NCBI RefSeq assembly: GCF_003966655.1 | Contig: NZ_AP018795.1 | Span: 1,815,501 to 1,879,500, forward strand | DNA: 64,000 bases | Direction: 5' to 3' | DNA from: Acidithiobacillus ferridurans | GTDB lineage: Bacteria > Pseudomonadota > Gammaproteobacteria > Acidithiobacillales > Acidithiobacillaceae | Part shown: piece after piece, positions 45,209-53,395 of the stretch | How the letters are laid out: the number at the start of each line of letters is the position of its first letter | Position numbering within the stretch: the stretch's first letter is position 1 | Program-made: the position numbers and the translations under genes | Notes under the pieces: generated by a model | The model's input: the letters and a program-made list of their open reading frames with translations, nothing else | Told to the model about the DNA's origin: nothing | Databases searched by the model: none

Positions 45209-46171
45209 TCACGAACCGGAGGGTAACGGCAATAACGCCCTGGAAGCCATTGTGGAATCCAGAGCCTGATCCACCGTGTTGCGATCGAGGTGTGGCGCGT
45301 ATAACGCTATGAAGGTGTATAGATACCCGCGTAAATAGGTTCCCTGCCTCAAGGCCAGGTAGGTGGTGCTGGGATCGAACAGGTGACTCGCATCGATCAC
45401 CTCCAGTTTTTTGTCCCGTATGGGGTCATACGCCATTTGGGCGACGATGCCTATCCCTAACCCCAGTTCCACATACGCCTTGATGACATCGGAGTCTATG
45501 GCGGAGAGTACGATGTTGGGGGACAGGCTGTGATTGGCGAAAGTCCTGTCGATCAGGGAGCGCCCGGCAAAGGCCTGGTCGTAGGTTACTATGGGATAGG
45601 CGGCAACTGCTTCCAGCGTCAGTGGCTGGCTTTGCAGCAGCGGATGGCCGGTGGGGGTGATCACGACGCGATTCCACTGATAGCAGGGCAGGGCGACAAG
45701 GCCCGCGTAGGAATTCAACGACTCCGTTGCGATCGCCACGTCTGCCTCCCCCGCCGCAAGCATCTCCGCGACCTGGGTAGGGTTGCCCTGGCGCAGGCGC
45801 AACTGAACCCCTGGGTAGCGTTCCATAAAGGTCTTTATCGCCTTGGGCAAGCTGTATCGGGCTTGGGTATGGGTGGTGGCGATCACCAATTCCCCACGAT
45901 CGCCCTGAGAAAACTCCTGACCTACTTTTCGGATATTCTCGATGTCGCCGACTACCCGTTGTGCAAAAGTGAATATCTGCTCACCCGCCGGGGTCATGCC
46001 GATGATGCGCTTCCCTTTGCGCACGAAAAGCGCCACATGGATCTCCTCTTCCAGGAGCTGGATCTGTTTGCTTACCCCCGGTTGTGAGGTATACAGGCTG
46101 TCGGCGGCGGCCGATGCATTGAAGTTCTGGCGTACCACCGCGCAGATGAAACGAAGCTGTTGCAGGTTCAT
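45209..46171 (-). CDS. cysB: CysB-like LysR family regulator
   Basis: The 320-residue LTTR starts MNLQQLRFICAVVRQNFNASAAADSLYTSQPGVSKQIQLLEEEI, the CysB/Cbl HTH, and has the effector-domain motifs GELVIATTHTQARYSLP and GLGIGIVAQMAYD. CysB proteins control sulfur assimilation, but a paralogue with another role cannot be excluded. It lies between the formaldehyde operon and the hydrogenase activator, so its genomic context does not match sulfur genes. Confidence 0.85.
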   Translation of the reverse strand: MNLQQLRFICAVVRQNFNASAAADSLYTSQPGVSKQIQLLEEEIHVALFVRKGKRIIGMTPAGEQIFTFAQRVVGDIENIRKVGQEFSQGDRGELVIATTHTQARYSLPKAIKTFMERYPGVQLRLRQGNPTQVAEMLAAGEADVAIATESLNSYAGLVALPCYQWNRVVITPTGHPLLQSQPLTLEAVAAYPIVTYDQAFAGRSLIDRTFANHSLSPNIVLSAIDSDVIKAYVELGLGIGIVAQMAYDPIRDKKLEVIDASHLFDPSTTYLALRQGTYLRGYLYTFIALYAPHLDRNTVDQALDSTMASRALLPLPSGS

Positions 46172-46226
46172 GGTCTGCTGCTCACCCAAGCCGGTTGGCC
46201 TGCACTGCGATAGGTCGGCAGTTGCA

Positions 46227-47675
46227 TCAGGCGATCTCTATATCAATGGCGTAGCGCTTGATTTTGTTGGCCAGGCCTACCCGGGAAAGGCCGAGCGCCT
46301 CGGCGGCACGACTTTGATTGCCGTGGAAACGTTTCAGCGCGGAGATGACCATGCTACGTTCCAGACTTTCTGTATGTTCCTTTAATGTGCCGCCTTCCGT
46401 TGCCGATATGAATTGTTCCGGCTCTTTCCTCCGGTAGTTGATGATCGTATCGGAAAGGCGATCCGCGGTGATCGGTTGCCCGGATGGGGCGAGCGCTACG
46501 GTCCGGCGAATTTCATTTTCCAGCTCTCGCACGTTTCCCGGGAATGGATACTGGCGCAATATGTTCAATGCCTCGTGATCGATACCGGCATAGGATTTAC
46601 CCAGACTCATGGAGAATTGTCTGGCAAAATGTTCCGCAAGCAACCGAATGTCCTCCGGTCGTTCACGCAGTGGCGGAATGCTGATTTCGAGGCCCTTCAA
46701 ACGATAATACAAATCCTGCCGAAAGTTGCCCTGCTCCACCAGTTGGTCGAGCGGTACGTTGGTGACGGCGATGATCCGTACATCGGAATAATGCGTTTTA
46801 TCGCTGCCGAGCGGTTTTACTTCGCCGGATTGCAGAAAGCGGAGCAAATTGGCCTGTAAGGGAGCGGACATATCTTCTATTTCGTCCAGCAAGACCGTGC
46901 CGCCATCCGCCGCGGAGAACAGGCCGAGACGATCACTCAGCGCCCCGGTATAGGCGCCGCGGCGATGTCCAAACAATTCCGACTGGAGCAATTCTGCAGG
47001 CACGCCGCCGCAGTTTTGCGCGAGAAATATCTGTTCACGGCGATGACTGTGGTAATGGATGCCGCGCGCCAGTAATTCTTTCCCGGTGCCCGTCTCACCA
47101 TAGATCAGTATGGGTAAATCCGTGGTTGCGGCATGTTTCGCCAGATTGCATATTTTGTTCATGGCCTGACTACAGAAGAATAATTCGTCGAACTGGTGCG
47201 GTGATTGATTTGGATTCGCGTCGGCGGCTGCCGCCTTGGATTTTATCTGTCTGGATAAATCATGGGTGAGTTGGCGATGTTCGCGGGAAATTTCACGGTA
47301 TTCCAGAGCCCGCTTCAAGCTCAGGGACACCAGTTCCGGGAACAGGGGCTTGCGCAGGTATTCGTAAACAGCGGCCACATGCAGGGCGTCGGCAAACTCG
47401 CTGGAATCCGTACCCGGGCCACACAGAAATCTTATCGCCGTCGGTTGCCGGGTGCGGAAGTCGAAGAGACACTGGGTGCCCGACATATCCTCCAGTTTTG
47501 CGTCGCAGATGATGGCATCCACAGGATGTGCGCCAGCGAGGTCCAGCGCCGCGGCGCCGCTGGAGACGATGATGCATTCATAGTGCGTGGACAGTGCCCA
47601 GCTCAGGTTGCGGGCTTCCTGCTCGTCCGTCAGGACCAACAAAATGACTGGAACCGCACGCGGGCTTGCTTCCAT
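46227..47675 (-). CDS. sigma-54 response regulator, HoxA/HupR-like
   Basis: The 482-residue NtrC-type regulator has a receiver domain with phosphoacceptor D58 (IICDAK), AAA+ Walker A GETGTGKE (193-200), the contact loop GAYTGA (240-245) in place of GAFTGA, and a C-terminal Fis HTH (AAEALGLSRVGLANKIKRY). ATG 47675 follows AGAGG. It is divergent from hupSL, the position typical of hydrogenase regulators. No partner kinase is encoded in the window, and some HoxA-type proteins work unphosphorylated. Confidence 0.88.
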   Translation of the reverse strand: MEASPRAVPVILLVLTDEQEARNLSWALSTHYECIIVSSGAAALDLAGAHPVDAIICDAKLEDMSGTQCLFDFRTRQPTAIRFLCGPGTDSSEFADALHVAAVYEYLRKPLFPELVSLSLKRALEYREISREHRQLTHDLSRQIKSKAAAADANPNQSPHQFDELFFCSQAMNKICNLAKHAATTDLPILIYGETGTGKELLARGIHYHSHRREQIFLAQNCGGVPAELLQSELFGHRRGAYTGALSDRLGLFSAADGGTVLLDEIEDMSAPLQANLLRFLQSGEVKPLGSDKTHYSDVRIIAVTNVPLDQLVEQGNFRQDLYYRLKGLEISIPPLRERPEDIRLLAEHFARQFSMSLGKSYAGIDHEALNILRQYPFPGNVRELENEIRRTVALAPSGQPITADRLSDTIINYRRKEPEQFISATEGGTLKEHTESLERSMVISALKRFHGNQSRAAEALGLSRVGLANKIKRYAIDIEIA

Positions 47676-47790
47676 CGGTACCTCTGCATGAAAAGGAAGT
47701 ATGCACATAGTATATTAACTTTCTTTGCAATGACGCAAGCCGTTCCGGCGGTTTTTATATATCAACTTGTTTAATAACAATATTATTTGT

Positions 47791-47806
47791 TGGCATCCAT
47801 TCTGCT
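47791..47806 (+). promoter_or_regulatory. sigma-54-type promoter of hupSL
   Basis: TGGCATCCATTCTGCT has GG-N10-GC spacing and lies 50 bases before the hupS ATG. The activator gene is divergent, and TTGC-N6-GCAA at 47725-47738 is a possible activator site about 55 bases further upstream. Confidence 0.65.
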
Positions 47807-47855
47807 TAATGACTCATGTGGTACCCATATGACCATTTCAGAGGAGGTTACGACG

Positions 47856-48818
47856 ATGGCGAACGTGCTTTGGCTCCAAGGAGGAGCCTGTTCTGGAAAT
47901 ACTATGTCTTTTCTTAATGCGGAGGAGCCGAGTGCTTGCGATCTGGTGACGGATTTTGGCATCAAGGTGCTCTGGCAGCCCTCTCTCGGAGTGGAACTGG
48001 GGGACAATGTTCAGAAGTTGCTTCGGGATTGTGTGTCTGGGGCAATTCCCCTGGATATATTCGTTTTCGAGGGTACCGTGGTTAACGCCCCCAATGGTAC
48101 GGGGACCTGGAATCGCTTTGCCGGTCGTCCGATGAAAGACTGGGTGAAGGAGTTAACAGGTGCTGCCCAGTACGTGGTGGCGTTGGGAGATTGTGCGACA
48201 TGGGGGGGTATCCCGGCGACCGCCCCGAACCCCAGTGATTCTCAGGGACTTCAGTTCCTCAAAAAGCAACATGGCGGTTTCCTGGGAGCGGGCTTCAAAA
48301 GCAAAGCTGGGCTTCCTGTCATCAATATCCCCGGTTGTCCTGCCCATCCGGATTGGATCACCCAGGTACTGGTGGCAGTGGCGACAGGACGCGCCGGAGA
48401 ACTGGAACTGGATGATCTGCAGCGTCCAAAGACGTTTTTCAAGAGCTTCACCCAGACGGGATGTACCCGCAACATGCACTTTGCTTACAAGGTTTCCGCC
48501 ACGGAATTTGGGCAGAGAAAAGGCTGTCTCTTTTATGACCTGGGCTGCCGTGGCCCGATGACGCATTCACCCTGTAACCGCATTCTGTGGAACCGGCAGT
48601 CCTCGAAAACTCGTGCGGGGATGCCCTGTTTGGGTTGTACCGAGCCGGAGTTCCCTTTCTTCGATCTGGCACCAGGCAGTGTATTCAAAACCCAGACTGT
48701 GATGGGGGTGCCGAAAGACCTGCCAGAGGGTGTGGACAAGTCCGCTTATATCAAACTGACGTCAGCCGCCAAGAGTGCTTCGCCGGCCTGGGCCGAAAAA
48801 GACATCTTTGTGGTCTGA
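47856..48818 (+). CDS. hupS: uptake [NiFe]-hydrogenase small subunit, cyanobacterial/group 2a type
   Basis: This subunit carries the Fe-S relay that passes electrons from the NiFe site. The 320-residue protein starts MANVLWLQGGACSGNTMSFLNAEEP and has no Tat signal, as in cyanobacterial HupS, so the enzyme is cytoplasmic. Cluster cysteines are seen in GGACSGN, GDCATWGG, NIPGCPAHP, the central FTQTGCTR, YDLGCRGP, SPCNRILW and GMPCLGCTEPEFPF. ATG 47856 follows GAGGAGG with an 8-base gap. Confidence 0.95.
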   Translation: MANVLWLQGGACSGNTMSFLNAEEPSACDLVTDFGIKVLWQPSLGVELGDNVQKLLRDCVSGAIPLDIFVFEGTVVNAPNGTGTWNRFAGRPMKDWVKELTGAAQYVVALGDCATWGGIPATAPNPSDSQGLQFLKKQHGGFLGAGFKSKAGLPVINIPGCPAHPDWITQVLVAVATGRAGELELDDLQRPKTFFKSFTQTGCTRNMHFAYKVSATEFGQRKGCLFYDLGCRGPMTHSPCNRILWNRQSSKTRAGMPCLGCTEPEFPFFDLAPGSVFKTQTVMGVPKDLPEGVDKSAYIKLTSAAKSASPAWAEKDIFVV

Positions 48819-48868
48819 GGCGCTGAGCGACCCATTTCTGTTTATTGCATATTCGAGGAGATATTGAC

Positions 48869-50467
48869 ATGGCAACAGCCGTACAGACACTGGATATCAG
48901 CCCGGTTGGCCGGGTGGAGGGGGATCTGGATGTACGCGTGGACATTCGGGACGGCGTTGTGGTCGAGGCCTACACGCAAGCTGAATTGTTCCGTGGCTTC
49001 GAGGTCATCTTAAGAGACAAGGACCCGCAGGCGGGGCTGGTGGTGACGCCGCGTGCCTGTGGTATTTGCGGCGCTTCGCACCTGACCTGTGCCGCCTGGG
49101 CGCTGGATACGGCATGGCAGACGGAAGTCCCGCGCAACGCCATCCTGGCCAGAAATATCGGTCAGCTTGCGGAAAGTCTGCAAAGCTTGCCGCGTCATCA
49201 TTATGGATTGTTCATGATCGATATGGTGAATGAGAACTACCGGCATGGTAAGTTCTACGATGAGGCGGTCAGGCGGTACGCTCCGTTTACGGGTACCAAT
49301 TACGAAATCGGCGTGACGATTTCCGGCAAGCCTGTGGAAATCTATGCGCTCTTCGGTGGGCAGTGGCCGCATTCCAGCTACATGGTTCCCGGCGGCGTTA
49401 TGTGCGCACCCACCTTGGCCGATGTTACCCGTTCCTGGTCCATACTGGAGTATTACCGTACCAACTGGCTGGAACCGGTATGGTTGGGGTGTTCAATGGA
49501 GCGTTATGAGCAGATCAAGTCCTATGATGATTTCATGGCGTGGCTGGACGAGCGCCCGGAACACGCTAATTCCGACCTGGGAATGTATTATCGGATCGGC
49601 GAGGATATTGGGCTGATGAAGTTTGGTGAGGGGTTGGGCAAGTACGTTTCGTGGGGCTATCTTCCCCATGAGGACCGTTACCAGCATCCGACCATTGACA
49701 CACGGCAACAGTCAGTCTTCATGAAGGGCGGGGTTTACGATGCGAGGGCCGACAAGTTTCATCCCATGGATCAGTCCTTCACCCGAGAATCGACGACCCA
49801 CGGCTGGTATGACGAAGGAAACAGTCCTGTCCATCCCTTCAACCGGAACACGAGGCCGATGCAGTCCAACGATCGGGACTTCAATGGGGCCTATACCTGG
49901 TGTACCGAAGTTGCCCATGAGCAGTTAGGGCGCATGGAAGCCGGTCCCCTATCCCGGCAATTGATCGCCGGCGGCAATCATGGCGAATCCTGGCAGCATT
50001 CTGACCCCTTCATTCTGGATGTCTACAAGAAAATGGGCCCCAGTCTGTGGTTGCGGCATTTTGCGCGGATGCATGAGGCGGTGAAGCTATATCGCCAGGC
50101 CGAACATTGTCTGCGTGAGTTCCGCCTGAACGAGCCATTCTATATCAAGCCCCGCGAACGGGATGGGCAAGGATGGGGTGCCACGGAGGCCATACGTGGC
50201 GCACTGGCACACTGGATTGAAGTAAAGGGTGGCAAGATCAGTAATTACCAGATCATTGCACCTACCACCTGGAATGTGGGTCCCCACGATGCGCAGGGTG
50301 GTCGTGGTCCCATCGAAGAGGCTTTGATTGGAACGCCTATCGCGAATCCAGCGGACCCGGTGGAGGTCGGGCATGTGGCCCGTTCGTTCGATTCCTGCCT
50401 GGTTTGTACGGTGCATGCCCATGATGCCAAGTCCGGAAAGGAGCTCGCCCGTTTCCGCACTGCCTGA
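48869..50467 (+). CDS. hupL: uptake [NiFe]-hydrogenase large subunit
   Basis: The catalytic subunit binds the NiFe(CN)2CO centre and oxidises H2. The 532-residue protein has the N-terminal cysteine pair in PRACGICGASH (C64, C67) and the C-terminal pair in DSCLVCTVH (C510, C513). Sixteen residues follow H516 and should be removed by the HupW protease after nickel insertion. GAGGAG precedes ATG 48869. The 50-base gap after hupS supports one transcript. Confidence 0.95.
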   Translation: MATAVQTLDISPVGRVEGDLDVRVDIRDGVVVEAYTQAELFRGFEVILRDKDPQAGLVVTPRACGICGASHLTCAAWALDTAWQTEVPRNAILARNIGQLAESLQSLPRHHYGLFMIDMVNENYRHGKFYDEAVRRYAPFTGTNYEIGVTISGKPVEIYALFGGQWPHSSYMVPGGVMCAPTLADVTRSWSILEYYRTNWLEPVWLGCSMERYEQIKSYDDFMAWLDERPEHANSDLGMYYRIGEDIGLMKFGEGLGKYVSWGYLPHEDRYQHPTIDTRQQSVFMKGGVYDARADKFHPMDQSFTRESTTHGWYDEGNSPVHPFNRNTRPMQSNDRDFNGAYTWCTEVAHEQLGRMEAGPLSRQLIAGGNHGESWQHSDPFILDVYKKMGPSLWLRHFARMHEAVKLYRQAEHCLREFRLNEPFYIKPRERDGQGWGATEAIRGALAHWIEVKGGKISNYQIIAPTTWNVGPHDAQGGRGPIEEALIGTPIANPADPVEVGHVARSFDSCLVCTVHAHDAKSGKELARFRTA

Positions 50468-50485
50468 GTCGTATAATCTAAAAAA

Positions 50486-50520
50486 TGGGGTCGGATACCG
50501 GAGTGCAGGGTCCGGCCCCA
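50486..50520. repeat. 10-bp stem-loop between hupL and the downstream genes
   Basis: TGGGGTCGGA (50486-50495) pairs with TCCGGCCCCA (50511-50520), with one G-U pair and a 15-base loop. A tracts lie on both sides, so it is not a normal terminator on the coding strand. It may stabilise the hupSL message or attenuate read-through. Confidence 0.5.
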
Positions 50521-50558
50521 AAAATTCAGCCACTTGAATCCAGAAAGGCAGGGGCATT

Positions 50559-50879
50559 ATGAATCACATGGCACATGAAGAGGACGCATTAAGGGCGCAA
50601 ATTGCCAGCATGCTTAAAGCAGGACTGAAGACAGAGATCACCCCATTTCCCGAAGACAGCAATGCTTTCGCGCAACTACTGCAGCGTATCCGCGAAGAGG
50701 CGGGGTCGGATCTGGAGAAGAAACTGGTGATCGGCGGTTTTACGGATTACCCCATGGGGGAAGATCAGCAGCGCTGTCAGGAGTGCATGTATTATCTCAA
50801 CCACCGCCGCTGGTGCGACCTGCCGGAACTGGACGTTCCGGTAGAGCCGGACTGGTGGTGCCGCCTGTGGCGTATCTAG
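50559..50879 (+). CDS. small four-cysteine HiPIP-like protein A
   Basis: The 106-residue protein has a helical N-terminal half. Its C-terminal segment has C73, C76, C86 and C101 (spacing C-x2-C-x9-C-x14-C) inside CQECMYYLNHRRWC and PDWWCRLWRI. The layout CxxCxxY...CxLP...WxC resembles a shortened high-potential iron-sulfur protein, but no signal peptide is present. The gene following it is a paralogue. An electron carrier for the hydrogenase is the inferred role. Confidence 0.7.
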   Translation: MNHMAHEEDALRAQIASMLKAGLKTEITPFPEDSNAFAQLLQRIREEAGSDLEKKLVIGGFTDYPMGEDQQRCQECMYYLNHRRWCDLPELDVPVEPDWWCRLWRI

Positions 50880-50897
50880 GCAAGGAGGTATCTGGAC

Positions 50898-51230
50898 ATG
50901 CAGACCATGGAAGAATTCCCGGAGGACGCGCCGATACGTGCGCGGCTGGAAAAATTGCTGCTCGCTGGCCTGCCTACCGAAGCGGAACCGCGTGCGTACG
51001 ACCTGGAAATGCAACAGTCGGTGCTGACGCGTTTGCAAAAGATACCGGCGGAAGATATCGCAGAACGTATCGCGATAGCCGGGTTCACGCTGCATCCTTA
51101 TGCATCTGAGGGGATTGAGGAAGCGTGCGAAACGTGCATGTATTTTCTATCGCACCGGCAGTTCTGTGCGCTTCCTGAATTAATGTTACCGGTCAGGCCC
51201 GAATGGTCCTGTCGGTTGTGGAGAATTTAG
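50898..51230 (+). CDS. small four-cysteine HiPIP-like protein B
   Basis: The 110-residue paralogue of the preceding gene has C77, C80, C90 and C105 with identical spacing, and it shares CMYFLSHRQFC, LPEL, PV, W and the terminus CRLWRI. The N-terminal halves differ much more than the cysteine parts. AAGGAGG precedes ATG 50898. It is 2 bases upstream of hupW, so it is an integral operon member. Cofactor not proven. Confidence 0.7.
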   Translation: MQTMEEFPEDAPIRARLEKLLLAGLPTEAEPRAYDLEMQQSVLTRLQKIPAEDIAERIAIAGFTLHPYASEGIEEACETCMYFLSHRQFCALPELMLPVRPEWSCRLWRI

Positions 51231-51232
51231 TC

Positions 51233-51706
51233 ATGCGTGTGGTGCTGGGATGCGGTAACTTGTACCGACGCGATGACGGAGTGGGTATCACGGTTATTCA
51301 GCGACTGCGGGGCGCGCTGGATCCCCTGCCCGCAGATATCGCCCTCCATGATGCGGGCACTTCCGGCATGGACGTGATTTTTAAGGCCCGCGATTGTCGG
51401 CAACTTATCATTGTGGATGCGTGCCGGACGGGCAGCGATCCGGGAGCGGTGTTCAGGTTGCCTGGCAGCGAGCTGGAATTGCCTCATACCCCGACCCTCA
51501 CATTGCACGACTTTCGCTGGGAACATGCGCTTTATGCCGGAAAGCGCATGTTTGGGGAGCGATTTCCCGAGCGAGTAACCGTCTTTTTGGTAGAGGGTAC
51601 TGATTTCGGTTTTGGCGACGGGCTCACACCACCCGTGGAGAGAGCGATCCCCGCAGTGTTAGCCCAGGTGAAAGCAGCGCTGGTCGAGCTGGAAACAGTC
51701 TCATGA
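51233..51706 (+). CDS. hupW: hydrogenase maturation protease HupW
   Basis: The 157-residue HycI-type endopeptidase should cut the HupL C-terminal tail. It has VVLGCGNLYRRDDGVG (metal-sensing Asp), HDAGTSGMDV and IIVDACRTGSDPG. The HycI family glutamate is replaced by Asp within the RRDDG loop. ATG 51233 lies 2 bases after the preceding stop. The stop overlaps the next gene by 4 bases. Confidence 0.93.
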   Translation: MRVVLGCGNLYRRDDGVGITVIQRLRGALDPLPADIALHDAGTSGMDVIFKARDCRQLIIVDACRTGSDPGAVFRLPGSELELPHTPTLTLHDFRWEHALYAGKRMFGERFPERVTVFLVEGTDFGFGDGLTPPVERAIPAVLAQVKAALVELETVS

Positions 51707-52026
51707 CTGAGAATGTTGTCAATCTTCTGTTGAAGGATGGGTACCTTTTTATTCCCGCGCCCGTTTATCGCGATGCCATGGCTGATCTCCGGGCGGTTGC
51801 CGTGCTCTGGCGATCGGCATGTTTGCATTTGATCCCCTTACATCCTGGTAGTGTCGGTGGCTTTTTGTTGAAACGTCGCAATCTTGCCGGCGATCGGGTG
51901 GTCGATCTTCGCCTCTTCCTGCGGGAGCATGAACTGCAGGAGAACTACGAGGGGGTTCTCTCCTTTCTGTGGATGCCGGAACAGGGAGCGTGGCAGACGA
52001 TGCAGCTGTGTCCAGAGTTGTCTTGA
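51703..52026 (+). CDS. small protein of the hydrogenase operon, unknown
   Basis: The 107-residue protein starts in an ATGA overlap with hupW. Visible features are a short beta pair (DGYLFIPAPVYRDAMADLRAVAVLW), a basic loop (LLKRRNLAGDRVVDLRLFLREHEL) and WMPEQGAWQTM. No motif or membrane segment is recognised. Tight coupling with the protease suggests a maturation or structural role. Its stop lies inside the palindrome at 52024-52040. Confidence 0.7.
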   Translation: MTENVVNLLLKDGYLFIPAPVYRDAMADLRAVAVLWRSACLHLIPLHPGSVGGFLLKRRNLAGDRVVDLRLFLREHELQENYEGVLSFLWMPEQGAWQTMQLCPELS

Positions 52027-52040
52027 TAAGTAACTTATCA
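52024..52040. promoter_or_regulatory. 17-bp palindrome upstream of the accessory operon promoter
   Basis: TGATAAGTAACTTATCA has 8-bp arms around one base. It sits 15 bases before the -35 of the next promoter and overlaps the preceding stop codon. It is a likely operator; the regulator is unknown. It vaguely recalls Fur boxes, but spacing differs. Confidence 0.55.
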
Positions 52041-52055
52041 TATATGTAATTGTGC

Positions 52056-52083
52056 TTGACAGCTCTGCTTTCTACGCTATACT
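52056..52083 (+). promoter_or_regulatory. sigma-70 promoter of the hydrogenase accessory/maturation operon
   Basis: A perfect TTGACA and TATACT are separated by 16 bases, with the start predicted near 52090 and the TPR gene at 52132. It gives the accessory and hyp genes a transcript independent of the sigma-54 promoter of hupSL. Confidence 0.75.
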
Positions 52084-52131
52084 ACGGTTGTAAATAAACA
52101 TTACAGTGTGCGTTCCATTCGGAGGTCTTTC

Positions 52132-53112
52132 ATGTCCAGTACTTTGGCAGAAACGGAATATCAGGTCGCCTTGAGAACCGCTCGGGATGACAACATTCCG
52201 GCTGGAGAACGTGCGGAAATGCTCATGGAAATCGCGCTGGGTCTGCAGCGGCACCCGCGCCGACCGGAGGATCTCGAGCAGGTCAACGATCTATACAAAG
52301 AAGGTTTACAGGTTTGCCCGGATGGGGACGCCTTGCTACGGGCACGGCTATTGGCCGGACAGGCAACTGCCTTGCTGGCAACGCCCGGCGATACCCGGGT
52401 GCTTGAAGAAGCTGTCGCTTGTCTGCGCAGTGCGTTACCAGTACTGCAGACCTTGGGGAACGCCGAGGAGGTTGCCGAAACCGAGATGAACGAGGGACTG
52501 GCCCTACAAGGACTCGCTGTGGCGGGGAAGGTCCCGTTTCCAGATGCCGTAACGAAGTATCACAGCGCCTTACGCGTTTTTACTGCGGATAAATTCCCGC
52601 GCGAATATGCGATCATCCATAACAATCTGGCTACCGCCTATCTGTCCATGACTATGGGTGATGAGGCTTCCAAAATGCGTGAGGCACTGGCCGTCCAATC
52701 CTATGAGTCTGCGTTGCGTGCTGTCACCCTTGACGCTCATCCGACGGAATACGCCATGCTGCAAAACAACCTCGGTAATGCGCTGCAGTACAGCAGCAGT
52801 GCGCATCCGGTCGAAAATAATCTGCGTGCCCTGGAAGCCTATCGGGAGGCCTTGCGGGTACGGACCCCCAAAGAGCGACCGGAGGAATATGCAAACACCA
52901 TCAGCAATATGGCCAATGCGCTGAGGAACCTGCCCGACGACCCAGAGCACCCGGAGCTCGGCAAGATTCGTAATCTGGGTGAGGCGGTCAGGTTATATGA
53001 GACCGCAGAAAAGATCTTCATGGAAATGGGGGAAATGGATAAGTCAAGGTTAGTCCGTGTGGCTCTGGACGAAACCCTGGCACTGGTACGCGAACATGGA
53101 TCTGTACATTAA
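52132..53112 (+). CDS. tetratricopeptide-like repeat protein of the hydrogenase locus
   Basis: The 326-residue soluble protein is built of helical repeats. Recurrent NNLATAYLSM, NNLGNALQY and SNMANALRNLP after AIIHNN/AMLQNN/ANTISN segments are TPR-like units of about 50-60 residues. ATG 52132 follows GGAGGT. TPR proteins are scaffolds, so it may hold the hydrogenase or its partners together. The exact family is unknown to me, but such genes accompany group 2a hydrogenase loci. Confidence 0.78.
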   Translation: MSSTLAETEYQVALRTARDDNIPAGERAEMLMEIALGLQRHPRRPEDLEQVNDLYKEGLQVCPDGDALLRARLLAGQATALLATPGDTRVLEEAVACLRSALPVLQTLGNAEEVAETEMNEGLALQGLAVAGKVPFPDAVTKYHSALRVFTADKFPREYAIIHNNLATAYLSMTMGDEASKMREALAVQSYESALRAVTLDAHPTEYAMLQNNLGNALQYSSSAHPVENNLRALEAYREALRVRTPKERPEEYANTISNMANALRNLPDDPEHPELGKIRNLGEAVRLYETAEKIFMEMGEMDKSRLVRVALDETLALVREHGSVH

Positions 53113-53136
53113 CTGGGAAAATATCGGAGAGCACCT

Positions 53137-53364
53137 ATGTCGGCACTGAACGCGTTCGACGGTCAACAGGTACAGGCGATCGTCATTCTATGGATTTTGC
53201 TGGGTGGATTGGTCGGAGTGTTGGCGGGGGCTGTGTCGGGGATGCTGATCGGCGGCAAAAAGCTGGGCGATTACAAATTGGCGGCAATGATGGGGGGCAT
53301 GTATGCGGTGATGCCCGTCATTCCCGGCGTGGTCTTGGGTACGATTATCCTTGTACTGATCTGA
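53137..53364 (+). CDS. small two-helix membrane protein A
   Basis: The 75-residue protein has two hydrophobic helices (about 15-37 and 50-75) joined by GGKKLGDYK. Glycine-rich packing (LLGGLVGVLAGAVSGMLIGG) suggests helix-helix association. The family is not recognised. It is followed 31 bases later by a second small membrane protein, and the pair could anchor the cytoplasmic hydrogenase to the membrane. Confidence 0.72.
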   Translation: MSALNAFDGQQVQAIVILWILLGGLVGVLAGAVSGMLIGGKKLGDYKLAAMMGGMYAVMPVIPGVVLGTIILVLI

Positions 53365-53395
53365 AGTCGGGGGAGACCCAAAGGAGGAGGACATT

